From an uncultured Pseudomonadales bacterium (GTDB lineage Bacteria > Pseudomonadota > Gammaproteobacteria > Pseudomonadales > Azotimanducaceae): 34,714 bases of DNA. The position numbers and the translations under genes were made by a program. The stretch's first letter is position 1. Every line of letters starts with the position of its first letter. Of the stretch, positions 15,955-25,815 are shown in pieces. The stretch lies in the NCBI GenBank assembly GCA_905182155.1, contig CAJJAX010000028.1, positions 1-34,714 on the forward strand. The letters run 5' to 3'. Under the pieces are notes generated by a model. It saw only the letters and a program-made list of their open reading frames with translations. It made no database searches and had not been told where the DNA came from.

Positions 15955-16824
15955 ATGAAATTTTCAAGTACCAAAACCTATATCGCCACCGATGAACTTC
16001 AGATGGCGGTTAACGCTGCGGTCACACTTGAGCGACCGCTTCTGATTAAGGGGGAGCCTGGCACCGGTAAAACGATGCTCGCAGAAGAAATTGCGGAATC
16101 TCTAGGCTTGCCGATTATTGCCTGGAATATCAAATCAACCACTAAGGCCCAGCAAGGGTTGTATGAGTACGATGCGGTCTCACGGTTGCGTGATTCCCAG
16201 TTGGGTGATGACCGGGTACACGACATTAAAAACTATATCGAGAAAGGCAAGTTATGGGAGGCCTTCGACGCTGAGCATAAAGTTGTACTGCTAATCGATG
16301 AAATTGACAAAGCGGATATTGAGTTTCCGAACGATCTTTTGCAGGAACTCGATAAGATGGAGTTCTTTGTTTACGAAACAGGCAAAACTGTAAAAGCGGT
16401 AAACCGCCCTATTGTGATCATCACATCGAACAATGAAAAAGAACTGCCCGATGCGTTTCTGCGCCGCTGCTTCTTTCATTACATCCGTTTCCCAGACAGA
16501 GATACTATGAATAAAATAGTTGCAGTGCATTATCCAAAAATTAAAAAAACACTCGTTAAAGAAGCTTTAGAGATATTTTTTGATCTAAGAAAGATTCCTG
16601 GCCTTAAGAAAAAACCATCTACATCTGAATTGATTGATTGGTTGAAATTGCTGATGGCGGATGATATTCCGGAAGAAATCTTAACCAACCGCGACACCAC
16701 CAAAGCGATTCCGCCACTGTATGGCGCCTTGGTTAAAAACGAGCAGGACGTGCAGTTGCTAGAACGATTGGCGTTTATGAACCGACGTCAGTCGGGTGGT
16801 AATAGCTCTGGCGGTCAAGGCTAG
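15955..16824 (+). CDS. MoxR-family AAA+ ATPase
   Basis: This 289-residue protein has a Walker A (GEPGTGKTML), a Walker B (VVLLIDEIDKAD), sensor 1 (IVIITSNNEKELPDAFLRRCFFHYIRFP), and a typical C-terminal helical lid. It is a MoxR-like chaperone ATPase, usually acting with a VWA-domain protein on metal-centre or complex assembly. The ATG follows AAGGGA. It has lower codon bias toward G/C in the segment 16500-16640 than its neighbours. The VWA gene follows after about 180 bases. Confidence 0.93.
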   Translation: MKFSSTKTYIATDELQMAVNAAVTLERPLLIKGEPGTGKTMLAEEIAESLGLPIIAWNIKSTTKAQQGLYEYDAVSRLRDSQLGDDRVHDIKNYIEKGKLWEAFDAEHKVVLLIDEIDKADIEFPNDLLQELDKMEFFVYETGKTVKAVNRPIVIITSNNEKELPDAFLRRCFFHYIRFPDRDTMNKIVAVHYPKIKKTLVKEALEIFFDLRKIPGLKKKPSTSELIDWLKLLMADDIPEEILTNRDTTKAIPPLYGALVKNEQDVQLLERLAFMNRRQSGGNSSGGQG

Positions 16825-17004
16825 CGCAACGCCAACTCCGGGCGTTTAAAGCCGCGAGGCTCGGGTTGTGACCCGGCGCATGGGTCCGTAAAGCAGGCCC
16901 AGAAAGCAGCCTCATGACAAGACCATGAGGCATTGCCCATGAGTCAGTGGTAGAAACAGAAGCCAAGCAGCTTCGGTAGAGTAAGTAAAAAGGAAGTACT
17001 GAGC
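16825..17004 (+). other. Intergenic stretch with hairpins between ATPase and VWA genes
   Basis: A perfect 5-bp hairpin (CGGGT/ACCCG, 16862-16875) and a perfect 8-bp hairpin (GCCTCATG/CATGAGGC, 16909-16931) lie here, the second followed by another CCCATGAG. There is no T run, so they are not clear terminators. AGGAAG at 16991 is the ribosome site for the VWA gene. Confidence 0.5.
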
Positions 17005-18157
17005 ATGCTGATCAACTTTTTCCTGGCACTCAAGGATGCCAGGATTCCCGTTTCAATCACCGAGCTGCTGCATCTACTCGGAGGTGCTCAAGGCGCGTTT
17101 GGTTTATGCGGATATTGACGAGTTCTACTACCTGAGTCGAATGGCTTTGGTAAAAGACGAGCGTCATTATGATAAGTTCGACCGTGCGTTTGGTGCCTAC
17201 TTTAAAGGACTTGAAGACCTCTCGTCGATGATTGCCTCGATGATTCCCGATGAGTTCTTGCGACGTGAATTTGAAAAGTCACTCTCGCCAGAAGAGTTGG
17301 AAAAAATCAAATCCCTAGGCGGCCTCGAAAAGCTGATTGAAGAATTCAAACGTCAGGTTGAAGATGCTGCAAAAGGTGAAGGTAAAGAGAAAGATAAAGA
17401 AGGCAAGGGCGAGAACGGCAAAGGCGACGACGGCAAAGAACGTAAAGGCAAGAAGCGTCGTGGCAAACGAACTTGGGACAAGCGCGATTACAAATCCTAC
17501 GATGACAATGTCGAACTAGGCACCCGTGGGATGAAAATTTCCCTGCGGCGCCTGAGAAAACTTGCGCGTACGGGTGCGGAAGACGAATTCGATATTAACA
17601 ACACCATCGATAAAACGGCCAAAAATGGCGGGCTGTTGGATATCGTGATGCGGCCCGAGCGTCGCAATACGGTTAAGGTTTTGTTGTTTTTGGACAATGG
17701 GGGCTCGATGGACGCCCATGTGCGAGTGTGCGAAGAATTGTTTTCCGCGGCCCGCAGCGAATTCAAACATCTAGAAACTTATTATTTCCACAATTTTATC
17801 TATGACGGCGTCTGGAAAGAACACCGGCGGCGCATGAACGAGCGCATCGATACCTTCGATATTCTGCATAAATACAGCCACGACTATAAAGTGATCTTTG
17901 TTGGAGACGCGACCATGGCGCCGTATGAGATTACCCATTCCGGCGGGAGTGTTGAGCACTGGAATGAAGAGGCGGGCGCAATTTGGATGCAGCGACTGCA
18001 AGATACCTTCGATAAAGTGATCTGGATCAATCCCACACCGCAAGATACGTGGGAGTACTCAACATCGGTGGCCCTGACTAAGAAACTGGTCGAGGACCAG
18101 ATGTTTCCGCTCACCATTCGGGGTATCGAAGAAGGGATGAATGCCCTGTCTAAGTAA
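17005..18157 (+). CDS. VWA-domain protein paired with the MoxR ATPase, frame interrupted once
   Basis: The product is a CoxE-like (COG3552-type) VWA protein of about 383 residues. The natural start is ATG 17005 (MLINFFLALKDARIPVSITELLHLL) with AGGAAG upstream. One extra base near 17080-17081 throws it out of frame; removing one G gives LLEVLKARLVYADIDEFYYL. A Lys/Glu-rich linker follows at about residues 110-150. The VWA domain has a MIDAS-like LFLDNGGSMDAHV and ends with PLTIRGIEEGM. VWA/MoxR pairs usually remodel or metallate other proteins in the cytoplasm; the client here is unknown. A start at 17036 would lose the conserved N-terminus. Confidence 0.9.
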
Positions 18158-18158
18158 T

Positions 18159-18174
18159 TAAGACCCCGGTCTTA
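18159..18174 (+). terminator. Hairpin just after the VWA gene
   Basis: TAAGACC/GGTCTTA form a perfect 7-bp stem with a two-base loop, starting 2 bases after the stop. No T run follows, so it may be a weak or factor-dependent stop. Confidence 0.35.
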
Positions 18175-18217
18175 GTGTGATTCGTGACCTTGCCGTTATT
18201 CAATGAAGTGAAAGATC

Positions 18218-21200
18218 ATGTCGCAAGCGCCACCCCGGCCCACCCTCGAGCAGCAACTTCAGGGCTGTTTAATTCGAGATCGTTTTTCGCTTGCCAAATT
18301 GGCCAGCAACCCGAGCCAAGCCAAGCAATTTGAAAAACGTAAGGCCCGCTCCGAGGCCGCTGTGCAGGCGCGCCTTTCGGCAATGCCTGATATTCGCTAC
18401 CCCGAGATTTTACCGGTTGTTGCGCGACTCGAGGATTTAAAGGCAGCGATTGGGCAGCACCAAGTGGTGATTGTCGCTGGCGAAACAGGCTCGGGTAAAA
18501 CCACTACACTCAATTGTCTTGGAATGTTTATTCCATGGGTGCTCGGCACCATTGGCCATACCCAGCCGCGCCGGGTTGCGGCGCGCACGGTGGCGGCGCG
18601 CTTGGCCGAAGAGCTTGCGGTGCCCATGGGCGAGCAGGTTGGGTTTCAGATTCGTTTCGGAGATCAAACCAGCGATCGAAACATCGATTAAGGTGATGAC
18701 CGATGGCATCTTGCTGGCTGAAACTCAAAAAGATCCAAAGCTTTTACAATACGATACGATCATTATTGATGAGGCCCATGAGCGCAGTTTAAACATCGAT
18801 TTCTTGCTGGGCTATATCAAGCGCATCTTGCCCAAACGACCCGATCTCAAAGTTATTATTACCTCGGCTACCATCGATTTAGAGCGCTTCTCAAAGCACT
18901 TCCATGATGCACCCGTGATTGAGGTATCGGGTCGGACCTACCCGGTTGAGGTGCGTTACCGGCCGATGACTTCAAGGCCCACTGATGAGGACGCCGAGGT
19001 GGGGCTGCATCTGGGCATTCTTGAGGCGCTCGCTGAGATTGAACAACTTGAGAGAGGTCATTCAAGTCCCGGAGATGTGCTGATATTTCTGGTAGGGGAA
19101 CGAGAAATACGCGAGTTGGCGCAGTTGATTCGCAAGTCCAACTTGAAGCAGCTTGAAGTGCTGCCATTGTATTCAAGGTTAAGCGTGGCTGAACAAAATC
19201 GTGTGTTCCAAAGACACAGGGGGCGCCGTGTGGTGCTGGCGACGAACGTAGCGGAAACCTCATTGACCGTGCCGGGTATTCGCTATGTGATCGACCCGGG
19301 CTTGGCAAGAATCTCTCGATACAGTTTTCGCTCTAAGGTGCAGCAATTACCTATCGAGCGAATTTCCCAAGCCAGTGCCAATCAGCGTATGGGCCGATGC
19401 GGTCGAATCAGCGATGGTGTTTGTTTCAGGCTTTATAGTGAAGAGGATTTTCTAGGCCGGCCGGAATTCACCACACCCGAAATTCTGCGCACGAACCTTG
19501 CAGCCGTGCTGCTACAGATGATGACCTTAAAATTGGGGGATCCGGCAAAGTTCCCGTTTATAGAGCGCCCAGAGCAACGGCAACTCTCGGATGGGTTTCA
19601 GTTGTTAACCGAACTACAAGCCATTGACGGTGACCGCAGGCTTACCCGCATCGGCCGTGACCTAGCCGATTTTCCGGTTGATCTGCGTCTGGCCAGAACC
19701 TTGGTTGAGGCCAACCGGTTTAGCTGCTTAAAGGAGGTCTTGATTATCGTTAGCGGTCTGTCGGTACAAGATCCAAAAGAGCGTCCAGCGGATGCAACCC
19801 AAAAAGCCGACGAGGCGCACCGGCAATGGCGGCACGGTCAATCGGACTTTTTAGATTTGGTGAAGCTTTGGGAGGGTTATGAGGCAACCCGCCAGGCCTC
19901 GACCCAGGGCGAGCTCCGTAAGTTTTGCCGAAGCCAGTTTTTATCGTATATCCGGATGCGGGACTGGCGAGAGATTCACACCCAATTGCTGCTCATTTGC
20001 CGCGAGAAAAAGTTTCGAATCAATCGTGGCGAAAGTGATTTTGAGCAGGTGCACCGCGCATTATTACCCGGCTATCTGGGTCAGGTGGCTGAGCGAACCG
20101 ATAAAGGCGATTACGCCGGGGCTAGAAATCGCCGATATCACATTTTTCCCGCATCAAGCCTATTCAAACGTAAACCAAAGTGGTTGATGGCGGCGGCGCT
20201 GGTTGAAACCAGTCGACTGTTTGCCCGAACCAATTGTGAAATCGAGCCCGAGTGGGTGGAGTCTGCGGCGGAACATCTGGTGAAACGCCGGTATTTTGAG
20301 CCGCACTTTGATCTGGCCCGGGGTCAAGTGTTGTGCTTCGAGGAAGTCAGCTTGTTTGGGGTGGTGCTGGTGAAGCGCCGGCAAACCGACTACTCGAACA
20401 TTGACCCCAGCGCGGCCCGAGATCTGTTCATCCAAGATGCAATGGTGATGCGGCAGCTGGTCGAGCGGTTCAAGTTTTTGCGTCAAAACGAAATGCTAAT
20501 TGATGAAATCGAAGCGCTGGAGTCTAAAAGCCGCAAGCGGGATTTACTGGTGGATCATCAACGGTTGTTTGAATTCTATGATGCGGCCTTACCCCAAGCG
20601 GTGGTCAGCGAGATTGATCTGGCCGAGGCACTGAAGACAGACCGTGGGTTGGCGCAGCGTTTGTTGCTGACCCGAGAATTTCTCATGCAGCGAGACGCGG
20701 AGATCTCGGAGTCGTTATATCCCGATGCCTTATCGGTCGGTAATAACGCGTTGCCGCTGCAGTATGCGTTTGACCCCGCGGCGGTGGATGATGGTGTCAG
20801 CATTGATGTGCCGATATCGCTACTGAATCAGGTTTCTAGCGAAAAGCTAGACTGGCTGGTGCCGGGGTTGCTGCCAGAGAAGTGTTTGGCGTTGATAAAG
20901 TCTCTGCCCAAAGCCTTGCGAAAGAATTTTGTACCCGCGCCCGACTATGCAGAAAAAGCACTGGCCGGGCTCGATGCGTCAAACGGCTCGCTGCGGGCAG
21001 CGCTTGCGGACCGTTTGTTTCGAATGACCGGCGTTGCGGTGACCGAGTCCGACTTTCAAATCGACGGGTTAGACAAGCATCTATCTATTCAGGTGCGAGT
21101 GGTCGATGCCGCGGGGAAAGTACTGGGTTCGGGGCGTAACCTGGCCGCGCTCTTTCAGCAGTTTAAGGCTCGGGCGCCAGACCGTCAGCCGACGCATGCG

Positions 21201-22058
21201 CTGGCGCGAACGGGCCTGACCACCTGGGACTTTGAAGACTTACCAAAATCCGTCACAACCCAAGAAGGCGCGATCCAAATAAAGGGTTACCCCGCATTGC
21301 TCGACCGCACGGATCACGTGGACATTGTTGTGTTTGAAGATGAGGTTAGCGCCGATCGGGTGCATGTTAAGGGGGTTGCAAGGCTGCTCGCACTGTCTTT
21401 GCCGGATCAACGTCGGTACCTTCAGAAACAACTAACGGGCTTAAAGGCGCTGGGTTTGCAGTATGCAGCCAGGGGCGATGCCCAGCAGCTGCAGACCGAT
21501 CTGATTGACGCCACCTTTCGGCATACCTTGGTGGATCATCAGCCGCCCGTACGCAGGGCCGTTGAGTTTAAAGATCGGTTAGAAGGGCGGGGTCAATTGT
21601 TTGACCGCGGCCAACGCATGGTTGCGGCACTTGCCGACGCGTTAAAGACGGCAACCCGTATCGAGATCCTGCTAACAAAACTTGTGACAGCGCCATTGCA
21701 ACCGATCCGCAAGGATATTGAAATGCAGCTGCAGTGGTTATTTCGGGCAGGTTTCGTAACCGAAATTGAAGCCGAGTGGCTGCTGTCCTATGCCCGGTAT
21801 CTCAAAGCCATTGATTACCGGCTCGATAAGCTCCAAGGCAATTTAGCCCGAGAAAATGAAAACCTAGCCAAGGTGGCGCGCTTCCAAACGCGCTTAACCG
21901 GGCTCGATGCCGAGCAGCGCCGGCTGGCCGGTGATTTCGAGTGGCTGCTGCAAGAATATCGGGTGTCGCTGTTTGCCCAGCCTGTTGGAACCCGGATGCC
22001 CATCTCCGAAAAGCGGCTCGAAAAGGCTTGGACTGAGTTTGAAACAGCGCTACGCTAA
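18218..22058 (+). CDS. hrpA: ATP-dependent RNA helicase HrpA, frame interrupted
   Basis: About 1280 residues, the usual HrpA length. In order: Walker A GETGSGKTT, IGHTQPRRVAART, the DEAH box IIIDEAHERSLN, ITSATID, NVAETSLTVPGI, motif VI QRMGRCGRISDG, then the HA2 region and the DUF3418 C-terminal domain. It unwinds RNA and acts on stalled ribosomes or mRNA processing. The frame changes at 18679-18681: dropping one A of AAA gives DQTSDRTSIKVMTDGILLAE. In addition, residues between Walker A and IGHTQPRR (18502-18550) read poorly in this frame, while another frame gives IVLECLFHG, more like the family, so a compensating indel pair may lie there as well. Start 18218 is the first ATG of the conserved N-terminus. 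Confidence 0.93.
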
Positions 22059-22102
22059 TTGCGCAAATTCCCGGCCTTAATCGGCGAAGGAGGTTGAGTT
22101 TA

Positions 22103-22147
22103 ATGGTCCAGATGCTTGTTGACGCCCTGATGCTGAACGGTCAGTAA
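22103..22147 (+). CDS. Possible 14-residue leader peptide
   Basis: A strong AAGGAGGT site stands 9-10 bases before ATG 22103. The frame reads MVQMLVDALMLNGQ and stops at a TAA that overlaps the ATG of the phosphatase gene as TAATG. This arrangement would couple the phosphatase to translation of the short frame. It could also be the tail or start of a gene damaged by an indel. Confidence 0.4.
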   Translation: MVQMLVDALMLNGQ

Positions 22148-23334
22148 TGCCAGAAAGCCCAGACATTTATCTCGTTTGCGGTGAAGAACCTTTATGCGCT
22201 GTGGGCGCGTGGGTTCATCGCCAGCTTGACGCTGACCCACGCGTTCAGCGGGTCTCGGTTGATGCGCTGATCCGTGCGTTCAATACGCTGCCGCGCAGTC
22301 CTGCCCTCGTGTTGATTCAAACTGGCGCGGCCTTGACGCAATGCCTGCCGCAATTTCCCCACTGGATTCATCGCTGGCCGAGCTTGCAGATTCTCCTGTT
22401 TGGGGCGGTGTCCGCCCCGGAGCTTGAAGCCTTTTATGGCCAAGGCGGTTGTGATCTCGTGCCGCCGGCGCTCTGCAATATCGAAGGGGTCTCGCGTTAC
22501 TGGAATACCAAGCTCGATTATTTTGAGCGCCAAGCGGAAGTTGGGCGTCAAAGAAAACGTGCCGCCCGAAAGCTCGAAGCCTCAGAGGCGAGTTTGCAGG
22601 TGGTGGCGCAAGACCAGGCCTTGGGTGTGAGCGTTCAAAAGTTGTTAATGCCCGAAGCGCCGCTCAGAGTGCAAGGCCTGACGGTTGCGCATCACATTCG
22701 ACCATCGCTCATGTTGACCGGCGATTTTATTCAATACAGCTTGATCCGTCCGGATGAGGTGCTGTTTTGTCTTGCCGATGTCTCGGGTCATGGCACTGGT
22801 AGCGCGCTGGTGACGGTGTTGCTGAACGAGCAGGTCGAGCGTCTGGTGTTGAAGGCAGCGGGGGATCCTAGCTTTACCGTTGGGCGCATGATGGCGCAAA
22901 TCAATGAGGCTTTATGTGAGGCTGTTTTTGATCATCATGTCACCTGCGTGTTGGGCATGATTAATCTGACGGAGAATCAATTACGGTACTGCTCGGCAGG
23001 TCATTTCCCGCACCCGTTACTGGTGCAAAATGGTTCTGTGCAGGTGCTGGAAGCGGGCGAATTACCCCTAGGTTTATTGAAATCTAAGGAGTATGATGCC
23101 GTCCAGCTTGCGTTGGCATTAGAATTTAAGTTACTGATACTGTCGGATGGGGTCTTAGAAGGCCTACAAGACGATGCCTTAGCAGACAAAGAAGCAATGT
23201 TGACATCGTTTGCTTTGGGGGATTCGGGTGAAGTGGAAGGTTTGCTCGATCGTTTATTTGAAGTTTCGGACGACGGGTTAGCAGATGATGCATCTGTGTT
23301 AAGCCTCGTAAGGAAGGTTGGATATGACCGGTAG
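22147..23334 (+). CDS. SpoIIE-type PP2C phosphatase with degenerate receiver-like N-terminus
   Basis: This 395-residue protein ends in a PP2C/SpoIIE phosphatase domain (about residues 165-393) with the metal-binding motifs LTGDF, LADVSGHGTGSA, CSAGHFPHPLL, ILSDGVLE and DDASVLSL. Residues ~1-125 have receiver-like spacing, but the usual phospho-acceptor Asp position reads ALVLIQTG, so it would not be phosphorylated normally. A coiled segment (FERQAEVGRQRKRAARKLEASEAS) links the two. The adjacent STAS protein is the likely substrate, as in the HsbR-HsbA pair of Pseudomonas. It may control an anti-sigma partner switch. No histidine phosphotransfer gene is next to it. Confidence 0.87.
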   Translation: MPESPDIYLVCGEEPLCAVGAWVHRQLDADPRVQRVSVDALIRAFNTLPRSPALVLIQTGAALTQCLPQFPHWIHRWPSLQILLFGAVSAPELEAFYGQGGCDLVPPALCNIEGVSRYWNTKLDYFERQAEVGRQRKRAARKLEASEASLQVVAQDQALGVSVQKLLMPEAPLRVQGLTVAHHIRPSLMLTGDFIQYSLIRPDEVLFCLADVSGHGTGSALVTVLLNEQVERLVLKAAGDPSFTVGRMMAQINEALCEAVFDHHVTCVLGMINLTENQLRYCSAGHFPHPLLVQNGSVQVLEAGELPLGLLKSKEYDAVQLALALEFKLLILSDGVLEGLQDDALADKEAMLTSFALGDSGEVEGLLDRLFEVSDDGLADDASVLSLVRKVGYDR

Positions 23335-23842
23335 AATCCTGCACAAGGTGGTTGATGCAAGCCACGTCTTAAAGCCTGTTGGCGATGTGAGAGTGACCCA
23401 TGGTCCGATTCTCAATCAGTTCCTTCAGCACCTCAACGAAATCGATATTCTAAAATCTGTGATTGTGGATCTGAGCGATACCGATTGCTTAGACAGCACG
23501 GCGCTTGGCTTTCTGGCTAAAATCGCAATCAGAACTCAAACGCAGTTCGGTTTCAAACCAACGCTTCTGTTTGGCCATGAAGATGTGCACCGCGTCATCG
23601 CGAGCATGGGGTTTGATCAGATCTTTGTGATTTTAAAAGCCTCAAACGAAGGCTATGCCGATATGGCCGAGTTGGTGGTTGAACAGATTACCGAAGAGAG
23701 CCTGCGAACCCAGGTACTTGATGCCCATAAAACGCTGATGCAGTTAAATCATCGTAATTTCGAGTTGTTCCGCGATTTGGTTTTCGCTCTGGAAGCGGAA
23801 TGCCCCTCGACGACTAAAAGGGGCCTGCGCGCCACCGGTTAG
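23324..23842 (+). CDS. STAS-domain anti-anti-sigma factor-like protein
   Basis: The 172-residue protein has one STAS domain (about residues 1-105) with SVIVDLSDTDCLDSTALGFLAKI, where Ser in CLDS is the expected phosphorylation site. A ~65-residue C-terminal extension follows (ELVVEQITEESLRTQVLDAHKTLMQL), which is helical and resembles the tail of HsbA-like proteins. ATG 23324 is used because AGGAAGG stands just upstream; a TTG at 23318 is also in frame. It overlaps the phosphatase gene by 11 bases, so the two are made together. Confidence 0.87.
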   Translation: MTGRILHKVVDASHVLKPVGDVRVTHGPILNQFLQHLNEIDILKSVIVDLSDTDCLDSTALGFLAKIAIRTQTQFGFKPTLLFGHEDVHRVIASMGFDQIFVILKASNEGYADMAELVVEQITEESLRTQVLDAHKTLMQLNHRNFELFRDLVFALEAECPSTTKRGLRATG

Positions 23843-24166
23843 ATTTGCTAAAACACCAGGCTTTGGGCGCATAGCCTCACCTCGAAAAACCAGCAGTATT
23901 GCCAATAGCGGTGAAAGCAAGAACGCAAGCTGTGCCCGTCGGCGTTCTTAGGCACGACCCTTTTTCGTCAAGACCAAAACGGCAGCCGGGCCTCGGTGAT
24001 GCCCATCTCAGTAAGGTTCACTCCGAAAAAAACTCGGTGACAGCCCGCCTAGAGGCGGACACCGCCTACGCAACGACCGCTAAAACGAGCCTATTTTGCC
24101 TAGCTACCGCTGGAACAAAAGTAGCGGTCACAAGAACTTTTGTGCAGTGAACTCTGGGGACAGTGA
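23843..24166. other. Gene-free, hairpin-rich stretch
   Basis: No gene is supported. Inverted repeats include a perfect 8-bp AAGAACGC/GCGTTCTT with a 15-base loop (23919-23949), CCGCCT/AGGCGG near 24045, and ACCGCT/AGCGGT around 24103-24128. It follows the STAS gene and precedes the recJ stub, and looks like decayed sequence. Confidence 0.5.
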
Positions 24167-24397
24167 TTCTCAGATCCCATATATGATGATGAATTCGAGA
24201 TACTCGATCAACGTGTTGTCGGTTGCAGCCACCTGAAATTGAAACTTGCGAAGATCAAAAATGATCAAGTCATCGACGCCATCGCCTTCAATCAAGACCG
24301 GTTAACCGAAGGCCGATATCAAACCCTCGCTTACCGTCTCGACGTCAAAGAATTCCTTGGTTTGACCACAATACAGTTGATGATAGGACTTAAGTAA
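24167..24397 (+). pseudogene. recJ: C-terminal stub of recJ
   Basis: The frame reads SDPIYDDEFEILDQRVVGCSHLKLKL, then IDAIAFNQD and LAYRLDVKEFLG, and ends QLMIGLK at TAA 24395-24397. These are the OB-type C-terminal residues of single-strand exonuclease RecJ. Only about 76 of ~570 residues remain, with an in-frame stop at 24164-24166 just upstream. The missing N-terminal part holds the DHH catalytic site, so this stub has no nuclease activity. A working recJ may be elsewhere in the genome. Confidence 0.8.
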
Positions 24398-24444
24398 GTA
24401 ATAAAGCGCCAAAAAAGGCAGGAGCATATACCCCGCGGAGCTTG

Positions 24445-25047
24445 TTAAGTAATCTTCGCAATTCTAGTTTTTAGCTCCGGTAATATGTTCTCATCGAACC
24501 ATGGGTTTTTCATGAACCAGCCGAAATTTCTAGGGCTGGGATGTGGCAGAGGAAAAACACCCTCTGGATAACTTTGCCAATTTTGTACAGTCTCCGTCAG
24601 ATTCTTGCCCATCGAGTTACCAAGATGCCATTTCATCGCGAAGGTCCCGATCAATATTGTCAGCTGAATATTGGGTAGTTGGTCGAGCACACTTTGTCGC
24701 CACTGTCGGGCACATTCTTTCCGTGGCGCTAAATCACCTGACTTATCGCTTCCTGGGAAACAGAATCCCATGGGTACAATGGCAACGTGTTGGGAATCGT
24801 AGAAAGACGCTTTGTCGATACCCATCCAATCGCGAAGTCGATCACCGCTCGCGTCGTTAAATGGGATATTGGTTTCATGCACCTTTCGCCCGGGTGCTTG
24901 TCCAGCAATCAGGATTTTTGCCTTTGGGTGAATTTGTACAATGGGGTTCACACCTGCATCTAAGTACGGCTCGCAAATTCGACAGGCGAGAATTTCATCG
25001 TGGAGTTCTGTGAAGGTAATTGATGTCATTTGCGTGATCCAGCTCAT
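24445..25047 (-). CDS. Uracil-DNA glycosylase family protein
   Basis: A 200-residue protein of the UDG superfamily (COG1573-like). It has motif A (LIAGQAPGRKVHETNIPFNDASGDRLRDWM), the second motif LPHPSPRN with its His, and an N-terminal Cys pair, CRICEP, that lacks the partner cysteines of the iron-sulfur family 4 enzymes. It may remove uracil or another damaged base from DNA. Two starts (25047 and 25029) lack clear ribosome sites. It converges on the recJ stub. Confidence 0.8.
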   Translation of the reverse strand: MSWITQMTSITFTELHDEILACRICEPYLDAGVNPIVQIHPKAKILIAGQAPGRKVHETNIPFNDASGDRLRDWMGIDKASFYDSQHVAIVPMGFCFPGSDKSGDLAPRKECARQWRQSVLDQLPNIQLTILIGTFAMKWHLGNSMGKNLTETVQNWQSYPEGVFPLPHPSPRNFGWFMKNPWFDENILPELKTRIAKIT

Positions 25048-25365
25048 TTCTCGAAAACTTGCGCCCGTGGTTTTTCCGGTAGTGCGCTTGCAACAGTGCA
25101 GTTCTTCTGCCGGTTAAGGATCGAAAATGTTAGCTGATTTGAGGGATACTCGGCGAATAAATGCGTGTGTAAGCGGCAGTTCTGTCCGCGGGACGTCTCT
25201 AAAATGTGCAGTCTGCTGTAAAGGTCGTTCAATGTGACGTGTTTCTAAAACAGAAAAATCTGCCACACCCGCAACGACAGCAGTTCCTAAAAAACGGTCC
25301 AATCAGCCGGCAATTGGGTAAAGCACCCATTAGGTGGGGGCGCTGAGACGCGCCGACGATCAAGG
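25048..25365. other. Stretch without a clear gene
   Basis: On the minus strand, 25302 to 25114 reads as a 62-codon frame from TTG (GTAVVAGVADFSVLETRHIERPLQQ, then RTELPLTHAFIRRVSL). The composition is protein-like, but I do not recognise it and its start is weak. It may be a gene remnant. Confidence 0.3.
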
Positions 25366-25815
25366 TTATTGGCCGCGTGCTTTGGCTCGAGCGTGGATGA
25401 CGTCGCTATGATCCACACTCAGCAGGCCTGCGATTCGGCGGATGATGTGATCTTCTTGGGGGTCGATGTGGGCATCGGCCAGAGCAATTTCCCAAAGGTT
25501 CACCACGAGTTGTTTCTTCTCGGGATATTTAAAGCGCTCATTAATAACACTGGTAAAGCTGTAGAGGTCGTGGGCGTCATCGGAGGCATCTTGGGCGAGC
25601 AAGAGTAGGCCTGCGACCGCCTCATCGGTGAGCTTCAGGCGCGTGCCCAGTTTTTGTAGCATGAGGCTGCGCTCTTCTTCACTTTGCTCAAAATCTGCCC
25701 GGGCCACTTCCATCATCAGTGCCGCGGTGGCCAGTTCGAGCTCATCGGGCTGCTCATCAGCCGCAGTGGGGGCGTCGATTGATTGGGTAAACCAAGTGGT
25801 GAGTTTATTCATCAT
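25366..25815 (-). CDS. TerB-family protein
   Basis: 149 residues, matching the TerB/COG4103 helical domain: LELATAALMMEVARADFEQSEEERSLM, then VINERFKYPEKKQLVVNLWEIALADAHIDPQEDHIIRRIAGLL. The Asp/Glu residues DADxHIDPxE are the family metal-site hallmark. It was named for tellurite resistance, but most members have an unclear role in stress response. The start is the ATGATG at 25815, with AGGA upstream. It overlaps the end of dusA by 11 bases. Confidence 0.85.
   Translation of the reverse strand: MMNKLTTWFTQSIDAPTAADEQPDELELATAALMMEVARADFEQSEEERSLMLQKLGTRLKLTDEAVAGLLLLAQDASDDAHDLYSFTSVINERFKYPEKKQLVVNLWEIALADAHIDPQEDHIIRRIAGLLSVDHSDVIHARAKARGQ

Noticed and set aside
17036..17110. ATG 17036 as start of the VWA gene
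   Set aside because: It gives a Pro/Ser-rich N-terminus unlike the family, while ATG 17005 with its ribosome site gives the conserved one after one indel.
24045..24128. CRISPR-like array
   Set aside because: The short inverted repeats are not evenly spaced and have no repeat-spacer order.
23899..24150. 84-codon gene on the plus strand
   Set aside because: It overlaps several inverted repeats, and its translation (SRPKRQPGLGDAHLSKVHSEK) is low in hydrophobic residues and lacks a ribosome site.
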